From: Actinoplanes philippinensis
GTDB taxonomy: Bacteria; Actinomycetota; Actinomycetes; Mycobacteriales; Micromonosporaceae
Assembly: GCF_900113015.1 (NCBI RefSeq)
Contig: NZ_FONV01000039.1
Coordinates: 1-37,449, forward strand
Direction: 5' to 3'
DNA length: 37,449 nucleotides
Part shown: piece by piece, positions 13,476-20,326 of the stretch
How positions within the stretch are numbered: the stretch's first letter is position 1
Layout of the letters: each line of letters begins with the position of its first letter
Program-made: the position numbers and the translations under genes
Notes under the pieces: generated by a model
Told to the model about the DNA's origin: nothing
Database searches by the model: none
What the model saw: only the letters and a program-made list of their open reading frames with translations

Positions 13476-15098
13476 TCAGCCGTTCAGCATGGTTTCGGCG
13501 CTCACGAAGGTGTACCCGGCCTTGATGATGCCCGGAACCAGCTGCTTGAGGTAGTCGGTGCCGAGATACCCGTGGTAGAAGAGGCTCGCCACACCGTCCC
13601 GGATCACCAGGTTGCGCTCGGCGCTGGCGATCAGGTCGGCCGGCAGCCGCGACGGGTGCCCGTTGTAGGCGTCCGGCTCCACGTTGCCGATGTTCTCCGG
13701 CACCACGACCGAGCCGTACACGTCCCGCACGGTGTACGGGAAGAACTGGCCGAACTGGCGCGGGTAGTCGTACTTCGCGCCGGTCAGCACACCCGGGAAG
13801 TAGAGGCCCCGGTCGTACCGCTTGCCGAAGAGCGTGTTCGCCGCCTGGTAGTCGGCCGGGCTGGCCGCGTAGTGCGGGAACTCGAAGATCTTCGGGGTGC
13901 CGAGCCCGGTGGCCGCGAAGACCGCCCCGGAGGCGACCATCCGCGCGGTGGCCCAGGCGACCGAGTCCTCCTTCACCGGGCCGTCGTAGACCACCCGGTC
14001 GTTGCCGTCGACGTGCGCCATGAAGAACTCGAAGTCGTTGGCGCTCACCCCGTCGTAGGGGTTGGCCACCGAGCCGTACTGGTGGGTGTAGCCGTGCATC
14101 AGCAGCGTGCCGCCCTTGGCCTGCATGTACTTCAGGGCGGCCACCACCGCCGGCTTCTTCGCCAGCGTGTAGTCCTCGGGCTTGCCGTCGTTCAGGGCGC
14201 CCTTCGGGTCCCGGTACCGCGGGTAGACGGCGACGCTGAACGGCACCTTCTGCGACGACAGGTAGTCGGCGATCGCCTTCAGCTCGTCCGGGTCCGAGTC
14301 CGGGCCGATGTCCTCGATCCGGATCAGGGCCCGGTGCCGCTCCGGGGTGCTCGGGGCGAGGGCGTCGAAGAGCAGGTCCGCGAAGATCAGGTAGCGGTCG
14401 TCGTGGGTGACGTACGAGAACGGGATCTCGCTGACGTAGGTCAGGTTCGCGGACCGCACCGCCCACGGCAGGGTGGACCCGTCGGCCCGCTTCGCGGCGG
14501 CCAGCGTGGTGACCTTGGAGGTGTCGGTGACCGACAGGTTCATCAGGCCCGACTTGTTGTCCGCGCCGCGGGTCAGCGAGCGGCCCTTGTAGGACACCTC
14601 GGCCACGTCGGCGAAGTCGTAGAGGCCGCTGGTGAAACCGAACCGCGCCGCGAAACCGTCCACCTTGGTCAGCTGCCACACGTTGTCGCGGACCCAGATC
14701 ACCGGCTTCGTGGTGGCGGCCACGTCGGCCAGGAACGCGGCCGGCAGCGGCTCGTCGTAGGTCGAGCCCAGGTAGATCACGGCCGAGTAGTTCGCCAGGT
14801 CGCCGGCCTTGTAGCCGGTCACCGGGGCGGCCGTCCAGGCGCCGAAGTGCGAGCTCAGGTTCGCCACCTGGGTCGCGTAGACCTCGCCCAGCCAGCCGAA
14901 GTCGCCCGTGGTGTCGTACAACACCAGGGTCTTGGCCGTGCCCCCGCCGGGAGCCGCCTTGCCGGTCTTGACCGCCGCGGTGGTGGCGGTGGAGGTGGCG
15001 GCGTCCGCCTCGATGGTGCTGAAGCCGACCGCGGCGACCGCGGCCGCGGCTGCGCCGGCGACGAGAACGTTGCGGCGGGAGACGATGGCGTTACGCAT
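13476..15098 (-). CDS. Exported DUF2334 (polysaccharide-deacetylase-like) protein
   Basis: 540 aa from ATG 15098, which overlaps the epimerase stop (TGATG). The N-terminus has a twin-arginine signal (VSRRNVLVAGAAAAAVAAVG), so it is probably exported folded. The first ~220 residues are an unassigned domain (KTLVLYDTTGDFGWLG, SAVIYLGSTYDEPLPAAFLA, VIWVRDNVWQL). The DUF2334 domain follows: RALIRIEDIGPDSDPDELKA (metal Asp), PFSVAVYPRY, and LLMHGYTHQYGS (metal His pair). DUF2334 belongs to the carbohydrate esterase 4/polysaccharide deacetylase superfamily. With a membrane glycosyltransferase and a UDP-GlcNAc epimerase in the same unit, deacetylation of an N-acetylhexosamine polymer outside the cell is the most natural role. 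Confidence 0.85.
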   Translation of the reverse strand: MRNAIVSRRNVLVAGAAAAAVAAVGFSTIEADAATSTATTAAVKTGKAAPGGGTAKTLVLYDTTGDFGWLGEVYATQVANLSSHFGAWTAAPVTGYKAGDLANYSAVIYLGSTYDEPLPAAFLADVAATTKPVIWVRDNVWQLTKVDGFAARFGFTSGLYDFADVAEVSYKGRSLTRGADNKSGLMNLSVTDTSKVTTLAAAKRADGSTLPWAVRSANLTYVSEIPFSYVTHDDRYLIFADLLFDALAPSTPERHRALIRIEDIGPDSDPDELKAIADYLSSQKVPFSVAVYPRYRDPKGALNDGKPEDYTLAKKPAVVAALKYMQAKGGTLLMHGYTHQYGSVANPYDGVSANDFEFFMAHVDGNDRVVYDGPVKEDSVAWATARMVASGAVFAATGLGTPKIFEFPHYAASPADYQAANTLFGKRYDRGLYFPGVLTGAKYDYPRQFGQFFPYTVRDVYGSVVVPENIGNVEPDAYNGHPSRLPADLIASAERNLVIRDGVASLFYHGYLGTDYLKQLVPGIIKAGYTFVSAETMLNG

Positions 15099-16279
15099 CA
15101 GGCGACGGCTCCGGACGTGAGGGCGGACGGGGCGACGGGCATGGCCTCGGGGAAACTCGCGAGACCGAGAAGAGCGGCGGTGGCCTGGGCGGTGCGCTGC
15201 GCGGCGAGACCATCGCCGTACGGGTTGCCGCCGGCCGTCATGGCGTCCCGGCGGGTCCGGCTCTCCAGCAGCAGCGACGCCTCCGACACGATCAACCCGG
15301 GGTCCGAGCCGACCAGCTTGGCGCAGCCGGCGTGCAGCGACTCGACCCGCTCGGTCACGTCCCGCAGCACCAGCGCCGGCACCCCGAAGGACGGGGCCTC
15401 CTCCTGGATGCCGCCCGAGTCGGTGAGCACCAGGTACGCCTCGGAGAGCAGCCGGGCCAGGTCCGGGTAGGGCAGCGGGTCGGTGACCGTCACCCGCTCC
15501 ACCCCGGCCAGGGCGGCGTCCACCTGCTCGCGGACCGCCGGGTTGGGGTGGCTGGGCAGGATCACGTCGATGTCGTCGTAGCGGGCGATCAGCTCCTTGA
15601 CCGCGGACAGGATCCGGTCCAGCGGCTCGCCCCACGACTCGCGGCGGTGCGCGGTCACCAGGACCAGGCGGTTCGTGCCCGTGGCCCGGGCGGCGGCCAC
15701 GTCGGCGTTCTCGTAGGGCAGCTTGCGGGCGGCCACCGCCAGTGTCGCGTCGACCACCGTGTTGCCGGTGATCAGCACGTCGGTCACCGGGATCTTCTCG
15801 TCCAGCAGGTTCATCGCGGCCAGCGGCGTCGGCGCCAGGTGCAGGGCGGCGACCTGGGCGACCAGGCGGCGGTTGCCCTCCTCCGGGAACGGCGACTCCA
15901 GGTCGCCGGAGCGCAGGCCGGCCTCCAGATGGACGACCGGGATGCGCCGCCAGAACGCCGCGAGGGCGCCGGCCAGGCTCGTCGTGGTGTCGCCCTGCAC
16001 GATCACGGCGGCCGGGGTGCGTACCGACCAGAGCTCGTCCAGCTCGCGGATCATCGCGGTGAGCAGCTCGGCCTGGCTGCCGGTCTCCCGCTCGACCTGG
16101 AGGGTGATGTCCGGCGCCAGGTCGAAGGCGGCGAGCGCCTGGGTGACCATCGTGGGGTGCTGACCGCTGGCCAGCAGGATCGGGGTGAGCAGGCCGGCCT
16201 CCCGCATGGCGAGGGCGACGGGGGCGAGCTTGACGGCTTCGGGGCGGGTGCCGCCGACGAGGTGGACTTCACGAGACAC
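15098..16279 (-). CDS. wecB: UDP-N-acetylglucosamine 2-epimerase, non-hydrolysing
   Basis: 393 aa, full length. Converts UDP-GlcNAc to UDP-ManNAc, the precursor for ManNAc or ManNAcA in surface polymers. Signature segments: VGGTRPEAVKLAPVALAM, VQGDTTTSLAGALAAF, VVHLEAGLRSGDLESPFPEE, LVTAHRRESWGEPL, and the C-terminal LTDSGGIQEEAPSFGVPAL and RDVTERVE. It lies 44 bp after the glycosyltransferase and overlaps the deacetylase-like gene, so substrate supply, polymerisation and modification appear to be in one transcript. Confidence 0.95.
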   Translation of the reverse strand: MSREVHLVGGTRPEAVKLAPVALAMREAGLLTPILLASGQHPTMVTQALAAFDLAPDITLQVERETGSQAELLTAMIRELDELWSVRTPAAVIVQGDTTTSLAGALAAFWRRIPVVHLEAGLRSGDLESPFPEEGNRRLVAQVAALHLAPTPLAAMNLLDEKIPVTDVLITGNTVVDATLAVAARKLPYENADVAAARATGTNRLVLVTAHRRESWGEPLDRILSAVKELIARYDDIDVILPSHPNPAVREQVDAALAGVERVTVTDPLPYPDLARLLSEAYLVLTDSGGIQEEAPSFGVPALVLRDVTERVESLHAGCAKLVGSDPGLIVSEASLLLESRTRRDAMTAGGNPYGDGLAAQRTAQATAALLGLASFPEAMPVAPSALTSGAVA

Positions 16280-16323
16280 GGGGGGAGCCTTTTCTCTCGT
16301 TCGTTACTGAAGGGGGGAGGGGT

Positions 16324-17652
16324 TCAGGCGGGGACGGCCAGGGGTTCCTCGACGAGGCGCTCGGTCTTGGCCCAGGCCTGACGGCCGCTGGCCTGCCGGC
16401 CCAGAGCGCGATAGGTGGCGGCGAGACCGAGGATCAGGAAGGCGGGGTACGCGAGAGCGGCGGTCAGCATCCGGGGCATGCCCTCGTCGCCGTGCTTGCG
16501 TTTGTGGACCAGCGCCCAGAGCACACCGGGGAAGGTGGTGACCCCGAGCCACACGCCCAGGCTCTCGCCGAGCGCGGCCCAGGTCGGGATGAAGACGATC
16601 GGGTGGCCGACGAGCAGGCCGCCCAGCCCGGCGATCCCGGTGCCGATCAGCAGCACCGTGACGATCGCGTTGGCCCACGGGGAGAGCAGGTAGTGCAGCA
16701 TCTCGGCCAGGGCGATCCGGGCCACCCGCGGCGACTCGAAGAGCCGGCCCAGGTAACGGGCGCACTGCATGTTGCCCTGCGCCCAGCGGGTGCGCTGGCG
16801 GGTCAGGCGCCGGACGTCGACGACCGCCTGCTGGGTCACCGAGGCGCGGGAGGTGTAGCGGATCCCGACGCCGTTCAGGTGCATCCGCAGGCCCAGCTCC
16901 AGGTCCTCGACGAGGCAGCTGGACCACGGGGCCGTACCGAGCGTCTGGAGTGTGGAGAGCCGGCTGAACTGGCCGTTGCCACCGAGGCCGACGGTGTCCA
17001 GGGCGTCCCGCATGTTCTGGCAGGCGTCGACGATCGCGCCGAACTCGAGGTCCTGCACGGCGCCGAGGAGACGGTTGCGGTTGCGGATGCGTACCTGCAC
17101 CTGCGCCGCGCCGACCCGCTCGTCGCGCATCAGCCGGGAGACCTCGACCAGGATGTTCTCGCTGCCCTGGCCGTCGCCGTCGATGATGCCGACGACCACC
17201 TTCTCCGGGGCCACGCCGGCCTGGGCGGTCAGCATCGAGATGTGGCGGTAGGCGGCGTTCAGCGCCTCGCCCTTGCCCTGCCGGGCCTCCGGCAGATCGC
17301 GCCGCATGATGTGCAATCGGGGGTGATCGATCGCCGCCAGCACCTCGGGTGTGCGGTCGTCCGATCCGTCGTCGACGACCAGGACCCGGGACAGGGTGCC
17401 GGCCGGGCCGCGCAGATTGAGGGCCGCGCCGACCGTGTTGGCGACGACGGCCTCCTCGTTCAGGGCCGGGACGATGATCCAGAAGTGCTCCGGCCGGCCG
17501 TTGCCGCCGGCCAGTGAGCGGTTGACCACCTTGGCGCGGTGCGTGCCGTGGTAGCGGAGTGCGAACCAGACCAGGACCACCGTGGTGATCGGCCAGGCCA
17601 GCAGGACCGCGTAGCCGGCGACCGCGAACTGCCAGCTGTCCGACGCGGTCAT
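16324..17652 (-). CDS. Membrane family-2 glycosyltransferase (processive type)
   Basis: 442 aa from ATG 17652 with GGGGGAGG upstream. One TM segment near residues 9-30 (VAGYAVLLAWPITTVVLVWF), then a GT2 domain: FWIIVPALNEEAVVANTV, LVVDDGSDDRTPEV, GIIDGDGQGSENIL (DxD-like, near 155), SCLVEDLELGLRMH (near 250) and RQRTRWAQGN (QxxRW, near 287). Three or four C-terminal TM segments follow. The DDG/DGD/ED/QxxRW set is that of processive synthases such as hyaluronan, chitin and PNAG synthases, so a polymer of UDP-HexNAc residues is expected. First gene of the unit. A promoter (TTGAGT, 17 bp, TAATGT) lies upstream. Confidence 0.92.
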   Translation of the reverse strand: MTASDSWQFAVAGYAVLLAWPITTVVLVWFALRYHGTHRAKVVNRSLAGGNGRPEHFWIIVPALNEEAVVANTVGAALNLRGPAGTLSRVLVVDDGSDDRTPEVLAAIDHPRLHIMRRDLPEARQGKGEALNAAYRHISMLTAQAGVAPEKVVVGIIDGDGQGSENILVEVSRLMRDERVGAAQVQVRIRNRNRLLGAVQDLEFGAIVDACQNMRDALDTVGLGGNGQFSRLSTLQTLGTAPWSSCLVEDLELGLRMHLNGVGIRYTSRASVTQQAVVDVRRLTRQRTRWAQGNMQCARYLGRLFESPRVARIALAEMLHYLLSPWANAIVTVLLIGTGIAGLGGLLVGHPIVFIPTWAALGESLGVWLGVTTFPGVLWALVHKRKHGDEGMPRMLTAALAYPAFLILGLAATYRALGRQASGRQAWAKTERLVEEPLAVPA

Positions 17653-17706
17653 CGGAACCTCCCCCGTAGTCGTTACCGTCCGTGCATTTGCCCTGGACGT
17701 ATTAGG

Positions 17707-17735
17707 ACATTAGGGAACTACCGAGCGTCACTCAA
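17707..17735 (-). promoter_or_regulatory. Promoter for the glycosyltransferase unit
   Basis: On the minus strand TTGAGT (17735-17730) and TAATGT (17712-17707) are exactly 17 bp apart, about 55 bp before ATG 17652. This is one of the best sigma70-like matches in the window. Confidence 0.6.
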
Positions 17736-17930
17736 GGGCGATCATCGGAACGGAGGAGGAGACCGGCTAAAAGGGCGAACCCAGACATCTCAGACTGCGC
17801 TCAGCAGGCGAAACCGGGCGCGTTGAGCACCATTTCCGGCATATGGGGCCCACTCCGGCGCGGAGTCAGGCGAATGCGGAGAGTGACTCAGGTGGGCATG
17901 CCTCAGTGGCCACGTTAAGTGACCGTGAAG

Positions 17931-18695
17931 CTACTGCGGGCCGTCGAGCAGGGTGGGATCGCTCCGCAGCATCGCCGCCAGCCGGCGGGCCGCCATCTCG
18001 GTCTCCTCCGGGCGCTCCACCTGCAGCGGGATCGGCTCGGGGAGCGGCTCCGGGAAACCGGGCTGCTGCGGCTCGGCGTGCTGGGCGGGGTACGCCTGAG
18101 CATACGGATGCGGCTCGGGATAGCCCTGATGATGGGCGGCCGGCGCATACGGCTGTGTCGGGACCTGAGGCGGCGGTGTCGGCGCGAACGGGTGCGGCGT
18201 GGTGTTGCCCTGCTCGGCATATCCCGCCGGCTGCTCGTAGCCGAAGGCCTGCTCGTGCCGGTTGGTGACGAACGGCTGCTCGGCAGTGGTGGGCTCGACA
18301 TACTCGAAGTCGGTCGTCGGGCCGAACCGGTCCTGATCGTCGCGGCTCGCCCGGGGCGGCGCGGCCGGTGGAGGCTCCTCGACCGGCTCCTCGACATCGA
18401 TCTCGAAGTCGGCGTGCCGCGGCCCCGCCTCGGTGGCCCGTGCCGCGACCGCGTTGTCGGCGGTCACCTGGACCACGCCGTCGGCCATCGCGAAATGCAG
18501 CAGAACCGGATCACCGGCGCCCTCGACACCGACCGTGACCGTCATCTGGGGGTTGCGGGAGACCACGCCCGCGATCGCCTCGACCAGCTCGGTCACCGCC
18601 GGCGGAGTGCCGCCGCCGCTCTCCCCGGCGGCGCGGCGCCTCAGCTCATCCCGCCGGGCGAGCTTGTCGAGCGCGTCGTCCAGTCCGCCTCGCAC
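17931..18695 (-). CDS. Pro/Gln-rich hypothetical protein downstream of the conservon
   Basis: 254 aa from GTG 18695 with AGAGGA six bases upstream. Residues 1-105 look folded (LDDALDKLARRDELRRRAA, AVTELVEAIAGVVSRNPQMT, GDPVLLHFAMADGVVQVTAD). The middle (about 105-215) is disordered and rich in Pro, Gln, Ala and Tyr. A short helix with EETEMAARRLAAMLRSDPTL closes it. There is no signal peptide or TM. The family is unknown to me. It follows the conservon on the same strand by 122 bp, with a long inverted repeat in the gap, so it may be a regulated accessory. The disordered proline-rich design resembles the C-terminus of the conservon kinase. Confidence 0.75.
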   Translation of the reverse strand: MRGGLDDALDKLARRDELRRRAAGESGGGTPPAVTELVEAIAGVVSRNPQMTVTVGVEGAGDPVLLHFAMADGVVQVTADNAVAARATEAGPRHADFEIDVEEPVEEPPPAAPPRASRDDQDRFGPTTDFEYVEPTTAEQPFVTNRHEQAFGYEQPAGYAEQGNTTPHPFAPTPPPQVPTQPYAPAAHHQGYPEPHPYAQAYPAQHAEPQQPGFPEPLPEPIPLQVERPEETEMAARRLAAMLRSDPTLLDGPQ

Positions 18696-18716
18696 GTCAC
18701 GTCCTCTTTCCTACGC

Positions 18717-18806
18717 GGTCGCCCGATACCCCAACTGTGCCCCTCCGCGGGCCGATTTGGGAACCGCTCCGCTCCGGCTTCCGTGGGAAACCGTCATCGG
18801 GCGACC
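18717..18806. repeat. 11-bp perfect inverted repeat between conservon and the 254-aa gene
   Basis: GGTCGCCCGAT (18717-18727) and its exact complement ATCGGGCGACC (18796-18806) enclose 68 bp that contain smaller complementary runs (for example around CCGCTCCGCTCCGG). In RNA this would make a long closed stem-loop covering most of the 122-bp gap. It could be an attenuator, a processing site or an operator pair. Confidence 0.55.
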
Positions 18807-18817
18807 AGGACCACACC

Positions 18818-19444
18818 CTACGACTTCATCCGAATGGCCTTGTCGAGAGCCTGGTCCAGGACCACGAGCAGAGCGTCCCGTACCGAAGCACGGAATCGCG
18901 CATCGAAGGATATGACCGGCACGTCTTCACGCACCGCGAGGGCCCACCGCACCTCCTCGACGCTGTAGCTCATCTGCCCGTTGAAGGTGTTGATGCCGAC
19001 CACGAAGGGCAGGCCGGCCCGCTCGAAGTAGTCGACCGCCGGATAACAGTCGTCTATTCGATTGGTGTCGACCACGACCAGCGCACCCAGAGCGCCCTTG
19101 ACCAGGTCGTCCCACATGAAGGCGAACCGCGTCTGACCCGGCGTGCCGAAGATGTACAGCTTCAGCGTCTGGTCGATGGTGAGGACACCGAAGTCCATCG
19201 CGACCGTCGTGCCGGTCTTCATCGTGGCCTGGCCGGGATTGTCGATGCCGACCGACTCCGAGGTCATCTCGGCCTCGGTGGTCAGCGGCGAGATCTCGGA
19301 GATGGCGCCCACGGTGGTCGTCTTGCCGACCCCGAAGCCGCCGGCCACGATGATCTTGACCGGGACCGGCGCCTTTTTGGGCGCCGGAGCGCCGGGTATG
19401 CGCGCGGTACCGACGACGCGGTTAGCTGATGGATCGAAGTCCAC
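18818..19444 (-). CDS. Conservon small GTPase (CvnD type)
   Basis: 208 aa. A Ras-like P-loop protein of the bacterial MglA-like group in conservons: IIVAGGFGVGKTTTVGAISE (P-loop, near 30-49), the switch II region LYIFGTPGQTRFAFMWDDL, LVVVDTNRIDD, and VVGINTFNG in place of the usual NKxD. Its start lies within the end of the DUF742 gene (23-bp overlap), so translation is coupled. CvnD is thought to be switched by the roadblock protein and DUF742 partner on the cytoplasmic side of the sensor. Confidence 0.95.
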   Translation of the reverse strand: MDFDPSANRVVGTARIPGAPAPKKAPVPVKIIVAGGFGVGKTTTVGAISEISPLTTEAEMTSESVGIDNPGQATMKTGTTVAMDFGVLTIDQTLKLYIFGTPGQTRFAFMWDDLVKGALGALVVVDTNRIDDCYPAVDYFERAGLPFVVGINTFNGQMSYSVEEVRWALAVREDVPVISFDARFRASVRDALLVVLDQALDKAIRMKS

Positions 19445-19883
19445 GGATCACTCGCATGATGGTGTCGGGGTCAGGTGTGTCGTTGTCCAGCACATGGACG
19501 TCGAGCTGGCCGGTGGCGCGGAGGTCGCCGACCAGGATTCGGGTCACGCCCAGGTGCAGACGCAGTCGTGCGGAGATCTCGGCGACCGAGATCGGGCTCT
19601 CCTCGCAGAGGGCCACGATCGCCCTGGTTTCCGGAGAGAGCCGGGACGGTGGCGCACCGGGCACCAACGTCACCTGCGTCTCCATACCGATGTCGGGGTC
19701 GCCTCCATCGGTCCGCCCGGACGTGATGACGAACGGGCGCAGCGTATTGGTCGAGGACTCGACCGGCGGCTGCTCCCCGGTAGGGGTGTAACCACCGGTC
19801 GAGTGCTGAGGACCGGATTGCAGGAAAGGCCGGACTCCGGGTCTCGCCGGAGCTACCGGGTCGTCGGGGTCCGGGTAGGTCAC
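19422..19883 (-). CDS. DUF742 protein (CvnC type)
   Basis: 153 aa. The N-terminal ~75 residues are Pro/Gly-rich linker. The C-terminal DUF742 domain is a winged-helix-like module: LSPETRAIVALCEESPISVA, EISARLRLHLGVTRILVGD, LRATGQLDVHV. DUF742 proteins are the third member of conservons and probably link the roadblock protein and GTPase or act at DNA. Overlaps both neighbours (ATGA with roadblock, 23 bp with GTPase). Confidence 0.93.
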   Translation of the reverse strand: MTYPDPDDPVAPARPGVRPFLQSGPQHSTGGYTPTGEQPPVESSTNTLRPFVITSGRTDGGDPDIGMETQVTLVPGAPPSRLSPETRAIVALCEESPISVAEISARLRLHLGVTRILVGDLRATGQLDVHVLDNDTPDPDTIMRVIRGLRSIS

Positions 19884-20326
19884 TGCTGGACTGCGTTCTT
19901 CAGCTCGGCGATCAGGCGCGGGCTCAAGGCGCCGCCGGCACGGGTCGCGAAGAGCGTCATCTCGTACGCCAGCGTGCCCAGGTTGGCCGAACGGTCCGCG
20001 ATGACACCCAGCACCGAGCCGGCGCTGATCGCGGTGACCAGAAGGTATCCGTCCGCCATGTCGATGATGACCCGGTTCAGGGCGCCGAGACGGTACCAGC
20101 TCGCGGCGCCACCGGCGAGGCTCGTGAGGCCGGAGACGACGGCCGCGAGACGCTCGGCGTTGGGCCGGTCCTTGATCGCCGACATGGCCATCAGCAGGCC
20201 GTCCGAGGAGACGGCGATGGCTTCGATCACACCCGCGGTGCCGGAGGTGAACGAGTCAAGCAGCCAGTTGAAGGTTTTGGCTTCAGCGCTGAGCTGACTT
20301 TGCGCGGGGGAGTAAGGGGAAGTCAT
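19880..20326 (-). CDS. Roadblock/LC7 protein (CvnB type)
   Basis: 148 aa. A single roadblock/LC7 domain (TFNWLLDSFTSGTAGVIEAI, AVSSDGLLMAMSAI, LGALNRVIIDMADGYLLVTA, GSVLGVIADRSANLG). In conservons this protein forms a complex with the GTPase, as MglB does with MglA. The start overlaps the kinase stop and the stop overlaps the DUF742 start, both as four-base ATGA overlaps, so stoichiometric translation is likely. Confidence 0.95.
   Translation of the reverse strand: MTSPYSPAQSQLSAEAKTFNWLLDSFTSGTAGVIEAIAVSSDGLLMAMSAIKDRPNAERLAAVVSGLTSLAGGAASWYRLGALNRVIIDMADGYLLVTAISAGSVLGVIADRSANLGTLAYEMTLFATRAGGALSPRLIAELKNAVQQ

Noticed and set aside
9718..17652. Antibiotic biosynthetic cluster
   Set aside because: Hydrolase, VOC, SnoaL-like and glycosyltransferase genes are present, but there is no polyketide synthase, NRPS, terpene synthase or precursor peptide.
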